This document shows positions 1 through 6,660 of a DNA stretch of 8,929 nt, piece after piece. This stretch comes from Ruminococcaceae bacterium UBA3818 (GTDB taxonomy: Bacteria > Bacillota > Clostridia > Oscillospirales > Ruminococcaceae): positions 1 to 8,929 of the forward strand of contig DFDW01000028.1 of the NCBI GenBank assembly GCA_002369315.1. Reading direction: 5' to 3'. A program made the position numbers and the translations under genes. Position 1 is the stretch's first letter. Each line of letters opens with the position of its first letter. Under the pieces are notes generated by a model. That model ran no database searches. It was not told where the DNA came from and worked only from the letters and a program-made list of their open reading frames with translations.

Positions 1-348
1 GACACCATGCAGTATATCAAGTGCGATGTCGCAACGATCTGCCTCGGTCTGGCTGCTTCGATGGGCGCACTGCTCCTTTCCTCCGGCGCGAAGGGCAAGC
101 GCATGGCACTGCCGAACAGCGAGATCATGATCCATCAGCCGATGGGCGGAATGCAGGGGCAGGTTACAGATATTAAAATTCACGCGGAACGGTACCTGCG
201 GATTAAGGAAAACCTGAATAAAATGCTGGCGGACAATACCGGTAAACCTTTGGAAGTGATTCAACGGGATACAGAGCGGGATAACTTTATGTCCGCCCAG
301 GAAGCGATGGAGTATGGCCTGATTGACAAGGTCATTACCAACCGGTAA
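1..348 (+). CDS. clpP: ATP-dependent Clp protease proteolytic subunit ClpP (3' part, 5' end outside window)
   Basis: This is the C-terminal 115 residues of ClpP, the serine peptidase that forms a double heptameric chamber in the cytoplasm and degrades proteins fed to it by ClpX or other Clp ATPases. The frame is open from base 1, and the first visible residues (DTMQYIKCDV) are internal to the family, so the gene begins upstream. All three catalytic residues are visible: Ser in AASMGA (codon 58-60), His in MIHQP (codon 133-135) and Asp in TERDNF (codon 280-282). The end, EYGLIDKVITNR, matches the usual ClpP C-terminus, so the gene is cut by the window and not broken. It is followed by a strong terminator and then clpX, its partner ATPase. 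Identification is secure. Whether other clpP copies exist cannot be seen. Confidence 0.97.
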   Translation, partial: DTMQYIKCDVATICLGLAASMGALLLSSGAKGKRMALPNSEIMIHQPMGGMQGQVTDIKIHAERYLRIKENLNKMLADNTGKPLEVIQRDTERDNFMSAQEAMEYGLIDKVITNR

Positions 349-354
349 TGCTTG

Positions 355-389
355 AATTCGTGTGAAGCGTTGGCTTCACACGAATTTTT
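355..389 (+). terminator. Intrinsic terminator after clpP
   Basis: A perfect 14-bp inverted repeat (355-368 with 373-386) encloses a GTTG loop and runs into five T residues (385-389). It lies 6 nt after the clpP stop codon. This is a textbook rho-independent terminator, although the lower stem is AT-rich. It separates clpP from clpX, only 39 nt before the clpX start, so clpX must rely on read-through or on a promoter packed into the short gap. Confidence 0.9.
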
Positions 390-403
390 GCCTGGTGAAA
401 AAT
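375..403 (+). promoter_or_regulatory. Weak candidate sigma-A promoter for clpX
   Basis: TTCACA (375-380, 5/6 match to the -35 consensus) and AAAAAT (398-403, 4/6 match to -10) are separated by 17 nt, which would place +1 near 410 and give clpX a leader of about 20 nt. The -35 lies inside the right arm of the clpP terminator. The -10 is poor, and any AT-rich gap can produce such a match, so this is only a suggestion. clpX may instead depend on partial read-through from clpP. Confidence 0.25.
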
Positions 404-428
404 AGGTGCTGGAAAGAGGGGGAACCAT

Positions 429-1748
429 ATGGCGAAAAGTGACGACAATTCCAGAATGCTGCGCTGTTCTTTTTGCGGCAAAACGCAGGATAAGGTGGAT
501 AAGCTGATTGCCGGTACCGGGGTGTGCATCTGTAATGAATGCGTGCAGCTGTGCAACAGTGTGCTGGAAGAAGAGGGTCTTTCCGGCCGGCGCAGAGCGG
601 GGCGAGAAGAAACTGCGGATATCACCATACCCAAGCCGACCCAAATCAAAGAGGTTCTGGATCAATATGTCATTGGCCAGGACGCAGCCAAAAAATCATT
701 GTCGGTGGCGGTGTACAACCACTATAAACGAATTTTCTTCGGCAATGACGGCGATGTGGAACTGAACAAGAGCAACGTGCTTTTGGTCGGACCCACCGGA
801 ACGGGGAAAACCATGCTGGCTCAGACTCTGGCAAAAACGCTGAAGGTCCCTTTCGCGGTGACGGATGCCACCACCCTGACCGAGGCCGGATATGTAGGCG
901 AGGATGTGGAAAACATCCTGCTCCGTCTGATTCAGGCAGCTGATTACGATATTGAAAAAGCCGAGAGAGGCATCATTTATATTGATGAAATCGACAAAAT
1001 TGCCAGAAAAAGCGAAAATCCTTCTATCACCCGCGACGTCAGCGGCGAAGGAGTACAGCAGGCGCTTTTGAAAATATTGGAGGGTACCGTTTCCAACGTG
1101 CCGCCTACCGGGGGGAGAAAACATCCCCAGCAGGAGTTTATACAAATCGATACGACGAACATCCTGTTCATCTGCGGCGGCGCTTTTGACGGGATCGACA
1201 AAATCATTGAAAAAAGGGTCAATCAAAAATCCGGGCTTGGCTTTGGGTCAGAACTCAAAGACGCAAAGGCGAAGGACGCGGATTTACTGCTCAATCAGAT
1301 TTTGCCGGAGGATTTGGTCAAATTTGGCCTGATCCCGGAACTGGTGGGCCGTATCCCGGTGGTGACGGGTCTGAAAGCGCTGGATGAAGAGGCGCTGATG
1401 CGTATTTTAATAGAGCCGAAAAACGCCATTGTGAAACAGTATCAAAAGCTGTTTGAAATGGATAACATCCAACTGATTTTTGAACCGGAAGCGCTGAAAG
1501 CCATTGCCCATCTGGCGATTGAACGCAAGAACGGTGCACGGGGACTGCGCTCTATCATGGAATCGATTCTGTCGGAGGCGATGTTCACCGCCCCGTCTGA
1601 CGGTACAATCGAAACGCTGACGATTACCGCCGATTGTGTGAACAAACAAAGCGGCCCGAAGATCACTTACGATCCGGACAGGACGGCGACTTCCCTCACG
1701 CTTCCCGCTGCAAAGCGGCCCCGGCCCAGAAGAGATTCGGTTTCCTAA
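429..1748 (+). CDS. clpX: ATP-dependent Clp protease ATP-binding subunit ClpX
   Basis: ClpX is the hexameric AAA+ unfoldase that recognises tagged substrates and threads them into ClpP. The 439-residue protein shows the full domain order. An N-terminal C4 zinc-binding domain has Cys13, Cys16, Cys35 and Cys38. The Walker A motif GPTGTGKT is at 121-128, the pore-1 loop GYVG at 154-157 and Walker B IIYIDEID at 182-189. The pore-2 RKH motif is at 230-232, the ClpP-docking loop LGF at 270-272 and the sensor-2 motif GARGLR at 369-374. The start ATG has a strong site, GAGGGGG (416-422), 6 nt upstream. The docking loop reads LGF where E. coli has IGF, a conservative change. The protein is about 15 residues longer than E. 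coli ClpX and ends in a basic, Arg/Pro-rich tail. Next to clpP, a joint ClpXP role is near certain. Confidence 0.98.
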   Translation: MAKSDDNSRMLRCSFCGKTQDKVDKLIAGTGVCICNECVQLCNSVLEEEGLSGRRRAGREETADITIPKPTQIKEVLDQYVIGQDAAKKSLSVAVYNHYKRIFFGNDGDVELNKSNVLLVGPTGTGKTMLAQTLAKTLKVPFAVTDATTLTEAGYVGEDVENILLRLIQAADYDIEKAERGIIYIDEIDKIARKSENPSITRDVSGEGVQQALLKILEGTVSNVPPTGGRKHPQQEFIQIDTTNILFICGGAFDGIDKIIEKRVNQKSGLGFGSELKDAKAKDADLLLNQILPEDLVKFGLIPELVGRIPVVTGLKALDEEALMRILIEPKNAIVKQYQKLFEMDNIQLIFEPEALKAIAHLAIERKNGARGLRSIMESILSEAMFTAPSDGTIETLTITADCVNKQSGPKITYDPDRTATSLTLPAAKRPRPRRDSVS

Positions 1749-1767
1749 ATCAAAATGGAAATGCGTT

Positions 1768-1807
1768 CCACCTTTCTTTGAAAAAAGGAGGGTGGAGTTG
1801 CTTTTTT
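1768..1807 (+). terminator. Intrinsic terminator after clpX
   Basis: A 12-bp stem (1768-1779 with 1784-1795, two G-T wobbles) is capped by a GAAA tetraloop. Flanking bases can extend the stem imperfectly, and it is followed 6 nt later by six T residues (1802-1807). It lies 19 nt after the clpX stop. The GNRA-type loop and long stem make it a strong terminator. Its 3' side coincides with the -35 of the lon promoter. Confidence 0.88.
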
Positions 1808-1826
1808 ACAGAGATTTTAGTATAAT
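1798..1826 (+). promoter_or_regulatory. Sigma-A-type promoter for the lon operon
   Basis: A perfect -10, TATAAT (1821-1826), lies 17 nt downstream of TTGCTT (1798-1803, keeping the TTG of the -35 consensus). Predicted +1 is around 1832-1834, giving a leader of roughly 115 nt. The -35 overlaps the end of the clpX terminator. With the strong terminator immediately upstream, this is the most likely start of the lon-engB-lysA transcript. Confidence 0.7.
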
Positions 1827-1832
1827 GCAGCA

Positions 1833-1851
1833 AAGTAGCGTTCTGCTACTT
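1833..1851 (+). promoter_or_regulatory. Inverted repeat at predicted +1 of lon (operator or 5' mRNA stem-loop)
   Basis: AAGTAGC (1833-1839) and GCTACTT (1845-1851) form a perfect 7-bp inverted repeat around the 5-nt spacer GTTCT. It begins 7 nt after the -10 and so sits on or just after the predicted transcription start. This is a typical place for a repressor operator, or for a 5'-terminal hairpin that protects mRNA. It does not resemble the CIRCE element (TTAGCACTC-N9-GAGTGCTAA) or the CtsR direct heptad repeat. The repeat is plainly visible; its role is inference. Confidence 0.5.
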
Positions 1852-1884
1852 AGACAAGGAAATCAACGATTGAAAAAGATAGAA

Positions 1885-1927
1885 GGAAATTCAGGGCCGC
1901 ACATGAAAAAGAGGGGCCCCATATTCC
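1885..1927 (+). other. Possible stem-loop in the lon leader, including an 8-bp GC palindrome
   Basis: GGAA (1885-1888) can pair with TTCC (1924-1927), and GGGCC (1894-1898) with GGCCC (1915-1919), across an interior bulge and a 16-nt loop. The palindrome GGGGCCCC (1913-1920) could also self-pair between strands. The structure ends 9 nt before the ribosome binding site of lon and stands out as GC-rich in an A-rich leader. It could tune translation initiation, but short complementarities like this also arise by chance. Confidence 0.3.
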
Positions 1928-1946
1928 GAAATGAGAAGGTGAAAAA

Positions 1947-4364
1947 ATGTCTGACTTAAACCAATATGAAATGCCAATGGTGGCTTTGCGGGGGTTGGTC
2001 CTGTTTCCTAAAATGATCCTGCATTTTGATGTGGGACGGGAAAAATCTATTTTGGCGCTGAACGCTGCCATGAAAGACAGCAAGCGGGTATTTTTGACGG
2101 CGCAAAAAGATGTAAGGGAAGATAATCCACAAGACAACGGGCTTTACCAGACCGGCGTGGTGGCGGAGATCCGGCAGATTCTGCGTTCCGGCGAAGAAGG
2201 GCTGAAAGTGCTGGTGGAGGGAAAATACCGCGCCAGAATCGCACAGGTCGTTCAAAAGGACCCGTATTGGGTGGTAGCGGCTGAGCAAGCTCCGCTGAAA
2301 ACGCCGACGATCCGCAGCAAAGCGATGGAAGAAGCGCTGATTCGGATTGTCAAAGATTCGTTTGAAGAGTTTTGTTACCAGATGCCCAAAATGCCAAAAG
2401 AAATCATCGTCAATGTGCTGGGCAGCAGCGATCCACTGTATCTTTCGGAATACATACCAAGCAATCTGCCGCTGAAAGTGGAGGATAAACAGTGTATTTT
2501 GGAAGAGGATATCCTGTCGAAACGGCTGCGTCTGTTGGCACAGGCGATGGAAAAAGAAAACGACATCCTGGGTCTGGAACATGATATCTACGACAAGGTC
2601 CGGGAATCGATGGACAAGAACCAGCGGGAATACTATCTTCGTGAGCAGATGCGTGTGATTTCCGAAGAGCTGGGAGAGGAAGAATCGGTAATGGATGAGG
2701 CGGACGAATACCGCCGGCGTATTGCCGCGCTGACCCTGCCGCAGGAGGTCGCCGATAAGTTTTACTCGGAGGCAGACCGGCTTTCCAAAATGCCGCCTAA
2801 CTCCCACGAGTCCAGCGTGATCCGCGGATATCTGGATCTGTGCCTGGAACTGCCATGGAATGTGTCGACCAAGGATAAAATTGATATCGCAAAGGCAAAA
2901 GCCCAGCTGGACCGGGATCATTACGGCTTGGTGAAGGTGAAAGAGCGTATCCTGGAAATGCTGGCGGTACGCAAACTGGCGCCGGACATCAAAGGGCAGA
3001 TCATCTGCCTGGCGGGACCTCCCGGCGTGGGTAAAACTTCCATCGCCAAATCCATCGCCAAATCCATGGGACGAAAATACGCCCGCATTTCTTTAGGCGG
3101 CGTAAAAGACGAATCGGACATCCGCGGGCACCGAAAAACCTATATCGGCGCGATGCCAGGACGGATTATCAACGCCATTAAACTGGCGGGCAGCAATAAT
3201 CCGCTGATCCTTTTGGATGAGGTGGACAAGCTGGGCGGAGATTACAAAGGAGACCCGTCTTCGGCGCTGCTGGAGGTGCTGGACGCGGAGCAGAATGATA
3301 CCTTCCGGGATCATTTCGTAGAGGTTCCGTTTGATTTAAGTCAGGTGTTGTTCATCACCACCGCCAATGACGTGGGGATGATTCCGGCGCCGTTGTTGGA
3401 TCGCATGGAGCTGATCGAGCTGTCCAGCTACACGCGGGAAGAGAAGTTCCATATTGCGAAAGAACACTTGATCCCCAAGCAGCTGCGCCGCCATGGGCTG
3501 ACCGCCCGTACCTGCAAGATCGAGGATTCGGCGATTTACGGCCTTCTGGACTACTATACCAGAGAGGCCGGCGTCCGCACATTGGAGCGGGAAATCGCTT
3601 CTTTGTGCCGAAAAGCAGCCAAAAAAATCGTATCTCAGGAAGCCAAAAAGGTGACGATCAGCGAAAAAACGCTGTTGGAGTGGATTGGTCCGAAAAAGTT
3701 TTTGCCTGAAACCATCGGCGCGGTAAACGAAGTCGGATGTGTTAACGGATTGGCCTGGACCGCAGTCGGCGGCGAGCTTTTGCAGGCTGAAGTGGCCGTG
3801 CTGGAAGGAGCCGGTAAAATTGAGTTGACCGGCTCATTGGGCGACGTGATGAAAGAGTCGGCTCATATCGCGGTCAGCCTGGTGCGCCGGATGGCAGGTC
3901 AGTACGAGATTGATAAGGATTTTTATAAGACAAAGGATATTCATATCCATTTTCCGGAAGGAGCAACCCCAAAAGACGGTCCTTCTGCCGGTGTGACGAT
4001 TGTGACAGCGTTGGTGTCCGCGCTTACCGGTATCCCGGTGCGGCGGGAAGTGGCAATGACAGGAGAAATCAGCCTGCGCGGCAAGGTCATGCCCATTGGC
4101 GGATTGAAAGAGAAATCGATGGCGGCTTACCGGGCAGGCATCAAGACAGTAATCATCCCCAAAGAGAATCAGCCGGATTTGGCCGATTTTGACAAAGCGG
4201 TGCTGGATGCTGTCAGTTTTGTGCCAGTCGAACGAATCGAGGAGGTACTCAAAGCGGCATTAACCGCACCCTCCGAAAAGTCAGCGCCATCTCCGGCCCC
4301 GCAGGAATTCGCGCCTTCTATGCCCAAGGAATCCCGCCGGAAGCCTGCAATGATCGATTGCTGA
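1947..4364 (+). CDS. lon: ATP-dependent Lon protease (LonA type)
   Basis: Lon is a cytoplasmic homohexamer that unfolds and degrades misfolded and selected regulatory proteins within one polypeptide. The 805 residues show the LonA layout. An N-terminal substrate-binding domain (about 1-300) begins with the usual MPMVALRGLVLFP motif. The AAA+ domain has Walker A GPPGVGKT at 357-364 and Walker B LLDEVD at 422-427. The C-terminal peptidase domain carries the catalytic Ser680 (PKDGPSAG) and Lys723 (PIGGLKEK) dyad. The start has AAGGTG (1936-1941) 5 nt upstream. After about residue 770 the protein ends in a Ser/Pro/Ala-rich, probably disordered tail with no known function. lon has its own promoter after the clpX terminator and is followed closely by engB, an order also seen in Bacillus. 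There is no transmembrane segment, so this is not the LonB type. Confidence 0.98.
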   Translation: MSDLNQYEMPMVALRGLVLFPKMILHFDVGREKSILALNAAMKDSKRVFLTAQKDVREDNPQDNGLYQTGVVAEIRQILRSGEEGLKVLVEGKYRARIAQVVQKDPYWVVAAEQAPLKTPTIRSKAMEEALIRIVKDSFEEFCYQMPKMPKEIIVNVLGSSDPLYLSEYIPSNLPLKVEDKQCILEEDILSKRLRLLAQAMEKENDILGLEHDIYDKVRESMDKNQREYYLREQMRVISEELGEEESVMDEADEYRRRIAALTLPQEVADKFYSEADRLSKMPPNSHESSVIRGYLDLCLELPWNVSTKDKIDIAKAKAQLDRDHYGLVKVKERILEMLAVRKLAPDIKGQIICLAGPPGVGKTSIAKSIAKSMGRKYARISLGGVKDESDIRGHRKTYIGAMPGRIINAIKLAGSNNPLILLDEVDKLGGDYKGDPSSALLEVLDAEQNDTFRDHFVEVPFDLSQVLFITTANDVGMIPAPLLDRMELIELSSYTREEKFHIAKEHLIPKQLRRHGLTARTCKIEDSAIYGLLDYYTREAGVRTLEREIASLCRKAAKKIVSQEAKKVTISEKTLLEWIGPKKFLPETIGAVNEVGCVNGLAWTAVGGELLQAEVAVLEGAGKIELTGSLGDVMKESAHIAVSLVRRMAGQYEIDKDFYKTKDIHIHFPEGATPKDGPSAGVTIVTALVSALTGIPVRREVAMTGEISLRGKVMPIGGLKEKSMAAYRAGIKTVIIPKENQPDLADFDKAVLDAVSFVPVERIEEVLKAALTAPSEKSAPSPAPQEFAPSMPKESRRKPAMIDC

Positions 4365-4377
4365 AGGAGAAAAGTCC

Positions 4378-5169
4378 ATGAATTTTCAGAATGTTCGATT
4401 TGAGGCGTCCTATGGCTTGTTCCAGCAGATCCCGCCGTGTGAAATGCCGGAATTCGCTTTTTCCGGCCGTTCCAATGTGGGAAAGTCGTCTTTGATCAAT
4501 AAGCTTTTTAACCGTAAGCAGCTGGCACGGGTCAGTGCTATGCCGGGTAAGACGACGACAATCAACTTTTTCCGCTTGGATCAGGTGCGCTTTGCCGACC
4601 TGCCGGGTTATGGATACGCTAAAGTGTCTAAAAAGGAAAAAAACCGTTGGTCGGGGCTGATTGGCGATTATCTGGCCAGTGACCGGGATATTGCGCTGGT
4701 ATTTCAACTGATTGACATGCGCCATCCGCCTACGAAAGACGACTTGATGATGATCGATTATTTGGTGGAATGTGAAATGCCTTTTGCCATTGTGCTGACC
4801 AAAATGGACAAACTCTCCCGCCGGCAGCAGCAGGAACGTTTGGCGGCGATACAGACGGAAATTCCCTATGCGGATCAAATTACCATTTTGCCGGTTTCTT
4901 CTGAAACGGGTGAAGGGATAGAGGAGATTCGTCAGATTATTGAAGAATTATCCTGCCGGGAAGAAGAAAACGATGCGCCGTCTGATGCGCAGGCTGATTC
5001 GAAAGCGGTTCCGGAAGAGACCATCGGGTTTGGCCAAGCGGAAAATACCGACGATATGGAAGAGGCAATCCGCCGGTTCCGGGAGTCGGTTCGCTCCGGA
5101 GAATTGGAAAAAAAGCAGCAAGAAAAACTACCGACCAGACAACGACAGAAGGGCGAAACATGTTTGTAG
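4378..5169 (+). CDS. engB: Ribosome biogenesis GTP-binding protein EngB/YsxC with long C-terminal extension
   Basis: EngB (YsxC in Bacillus, YihA in E. coli) is a small GTPase needed for late assembly of the 50S ribosomal subunit. The G motifs are all visible: G1 P-loop GRSNVGKS at 30-37, a Thr-rich switch I with PGKTTTINF at 56-64, G3 DLPGYGYAKV from 74, G4 TKMD at 141-144 and G5 SSE at 174-176. The GTPase core ends near residue 195, where the family usually stops. This protein runs to 263 residues, adding about 65 residues that are first strongly acidic and then Lys/Arg/Gln-rich. The start has AAGGAG (4364-4369) 8 nt upstream, 13 nt after the lon stop, so it is cotranscribed with lon. Its last 10 nt overlap lysA. 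The core assignment is firm; the extension has no function I recognise. Confidence 0.96.
   Translation: MNFQNVRFEASYGLFQQIPPCEMPEFAFSGRSNVGKSSLINKLFNRKQLARVSAMPGKTTTINFFRLDQVRFADLPGYGYAKVSKKEKNRWSGLIGDYLASDRDIALVFQLIDMRHPPTKDDLMMIDYLVECEMPFAIVLTKMDKLSRRQQQERLAAIQTEIPYADQITILPVSSETGEGIEEIRQIIEELSCREEENDAPSDAQADSKAVPEETIGFGQAENTDDMEEAIRRFRESVRSGELEKKQQEKLPTRQRQKGETCL
5148..5153 (+). promoter_or_regulatory. Ribosome binding site of lysA inside engB
   Basis: GAAGGG lies 6 nt before the ATG at 5160 and within the engB coding sequence. It supports the overlapping start of lysA and suggests translational coupling to engB. Confidence 0.65.
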
Positions 5170-6458
5170 CGGACTGCCTGCAGGTCAATCAAGAAGGCCA
5201 TTTATGCATTGAAGAACAGGATACTTTGGAACTGGCGGCCAAATACGGCACACCGCTGTATGTGATGAGCGAAACCCAGATCAGGAAAAACTGCCAGCGA
5301 TACCGGGATTCCTTAAAACGGTTCTATGACGGAAACGGTCTGGCTTTGTATGCCAGCAAAGCCTTTTGCTGCAAGGAAATCTGCCGCATCGCAGCAGAAG
5401 AGGGAATGGGGCTGGACGTTGTGTCCGGCGGGGAATTGTATACCGCTATCAGTGCCGGGGTTTCACCGGAGAAAATCTATTTCCACGGCAACAACAAAAC
5501 AGCTCCGGAATTGGTTGCCGCATTGGAGCACAAAGTAGGCACCATTGTAGTGGATAACCTGGAAGAATTGGAAATGCTGGACCGCTTGGCCGGGGCAAAG
5601 AATATGCGCCAGGAGATCATGCTCCGGGTCAAGCCGGGAGTGGACGCGCATACGCATAACTTTATCCGCACCGGTCAGATTGATTCTAAATTTGGATTCG
5701 CGCTGGAAACAGGGGAGGCCATGGCGGCGGTAAAAGAGGCGGTGGGCCGTTCCAACGTCGTGCTGACCGGTTTGCATTGCCATATCGGCTCCCAGATTTT
5801 TGACACAGAGCCGTTTTTGCTGACTGCCCGGATTATGATCGGTTTTTTGGCGCAGATTCGGCAGCAGACAGGATGTGAGCTGCAAAAGCTCAATTTGGGC
5901 GGCGGTTTTGGTATCCAGTATACGCCAGAGCAGGATCCGCCTGCCTATGAGACTTATATGGAGCGGGTTTCTTCCGTCATCCACGAGATCTGCGGGCAGC
6001 TGGAATTTCCGACGCCGTATATTCTCATGGAACCGGGCAGGTCGATTGTCGGCCCGGCCGGGATTACCTTATACACAGTTGGCGCAGTGAAAGAAATCCC
6101 CGGGATACGCACCTATGTGTCTGTGGACGGCGGGATGACAGACAATCCCCGGTACGCGCTGTATCAGTCGGAGTACCAGATCATGAACGCCGGGCTGGCG
6201 CTGCAGGAGAAAACCATGCGGGTCACACTGGCAGGCCGCTGCTGCGAGAGCGGCGATTTGATCGGTGAAAATCTTCCGGTGCAGCATTTGGAAAAAGGCG
6301 ACATTGTGGCGGTACTGTCTACCGGCGCCTACAATTATTCGATGGCTTCTCACTACAACCGGATGCCGAATCCTCCGGTGGTAATGATAAAGGGCGATAA
6401 GGATCGGGTGATTGTCCGCAGGGAAACGTGGGAAGATCTGGCCCGTCTGGATGTATAA
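5160..6458 (+). CDS. lysA: Diaminopimelate decarboxylase
   Basis: LysA is the PLP-dependent enzyme that decarboxylates meso-diaminopimelate to L-lysine and CO2, the last step of lysine synthesis. It belongs to the fold III (alanine racemase-like barrel) decarboxylases. The 432 residues match the family length. Lys67 in YASKAF is the expected PLP-binding lysine. HCHIGSQ (206-212), the glycine-rich GGGFG (247-251) that holds the PLP phosphate and EPGR (291-294) follow in order. Cys362 in CESGD is the active-site residue contributed by the partner subunit of the dimer. The start overlaps the end of engB by 10 nt, and a terminator follows 17 nt after the stop, so lysA is the last gene of the lon operon. 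No other lysine gene is nearby. A related decarboxylase specificity (ornithine/arginine or carboxynorspermidine) is less likely given the motif set. Confidence 0.95.
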   Translation: MFVADCLQVNQEGHLCIEEQDTLELAAKYGTPLYVMSETQIRKNCQRYRDSLKRFYDGNGLALYASKAFCCKEICRIAAEEGMGLDVVSGGELYTAISAGVSPEKIYFHGNNKTAPELVAALEHKVGTIVVDNLEELEMLDRLAGAKNMRQEIMLRVKPGVDAHTHNFIRTGQIDSKFGFALETGEAMAAVKEAVGRSNVVLTGLHCHIGSQIFDTEPFLLTARIMIGFLAQIRQQTGCELQKLNLGGGFGIQYTPEQDPPAYETYMERVSSVIHEICGQLEFPTPYILMEPGRSIVGPAGITLYTVGAVKEIPGIRTYVSVDGGMTDNPRYALYQSEYQIMNAGLALQEKTMRVTLAGRCCESGDLIGENLPVQHLEKGDIVAVLSTGAYNYSMASHYNRMPNPPVVMIKGDKDRVIVRRETWEDLARLDV

Positions 6459-6474
6459 AAGAAAATAACAAGAC

Positions 6475-6503
6475 AAAGCGGCCGGGACAACCGCCGCTTT
6501 TTC
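6475..6503 (+). terminator. Intrinsic terminator after lysA
   Basis: AAAGCGGC (6475-6482) pairs with GCCGCTTT (6493-6500). Two further GG-CC pairs are possible inside after a one-base bulge, leaving a GACAA loop. The stem runs directly into TTTTT (6498-6502). It ends the lon-engB-lysA transcript 17 nt after the lysA stop. Confidence 0.9.
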
Positions 6504-6604
6504 TATGCTTATTTGAGGAGAGAAAAGCAAAAGGGCTATTGTTCTGATTTTATCTGTAAAAAAGAGGAAGGAACAGTTTACTTTTTGGCTTCTTTGTGTT
6601 AAAC

Positions 6605-6645
6605 TATAAATTGATTTCATACTCTAAAATCGTAAAGTGTAAAAT
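6605..6645 (+). promoter_or_regulatory. Putative control region of the TrpR-like gene: -10-like box and three TAAA(A/G)T repeats
   Basis: The 157 nt between the lysA terminator and the next gene are AT-rich and must contain a promoter. TATAAA (6605-6610) resembles a -10, but no well-spaced -35 is present; TTTACT at 6577-6582 is 22 nt away. Downstream, near-identical hexamers occur at 6625-6630 (TAAAAT), 6633-6638 (TAAAGT) and 6640-6645 (TAAAAT), starting 8 and 7 nt apart and ending just before the ribosome binding site GGGAGGT (6647-6653). They could be operator half-sites or only AT-rich sequence. The exact promoter cannot be fixed by eye. Confidence 0.3.
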
Positions 6646-6660
6646 TGGGAGGTCAATTCC

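Noticed and set aside
349..428. Search for CIRCE or CtsR heat-shock operators near clpX, and likewise before lon and hslO
   Set aside because: Neither TTAGCACTC-N9-GAGTGCTAA nor tandem GGTCAAA heptads were seen in any of the intergenic regions.
1825..1961. Small + strand reading frame starting at the ATG within the lon -10 region and running into lon
   Set aside because: Its ATG overlaps the -10 box, so it would not be in the transcript. It has no ribosome binding site and the composition looks like untranslated leader. An internal ATG at 1903 also lacks a convincing site.
1956..2921. 321-codon open frame on the minus strand opposite lon
   Set aside because: It lies wholly opposite the well-supported lon gene, and its product is rich in His, Phe, Arg and Gln, typical of an antisense shadow. 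No domain is recognisable.
6069..6620. 183-codon minus-strand frame opposite the end of lysA and the following spacer
   Set aside because: Most of it is antisense to lysA and it crosses the lysA terminator. The protein has no recognisable motif and there is no convincing start signal.
6618..6625. CATACTCT resembling a sporulation sigma-E -10 element
   Set aside because: No matching -35 is found at the right distance upstream, so a single 7/8 match in an AT-rich spacer is not enough.
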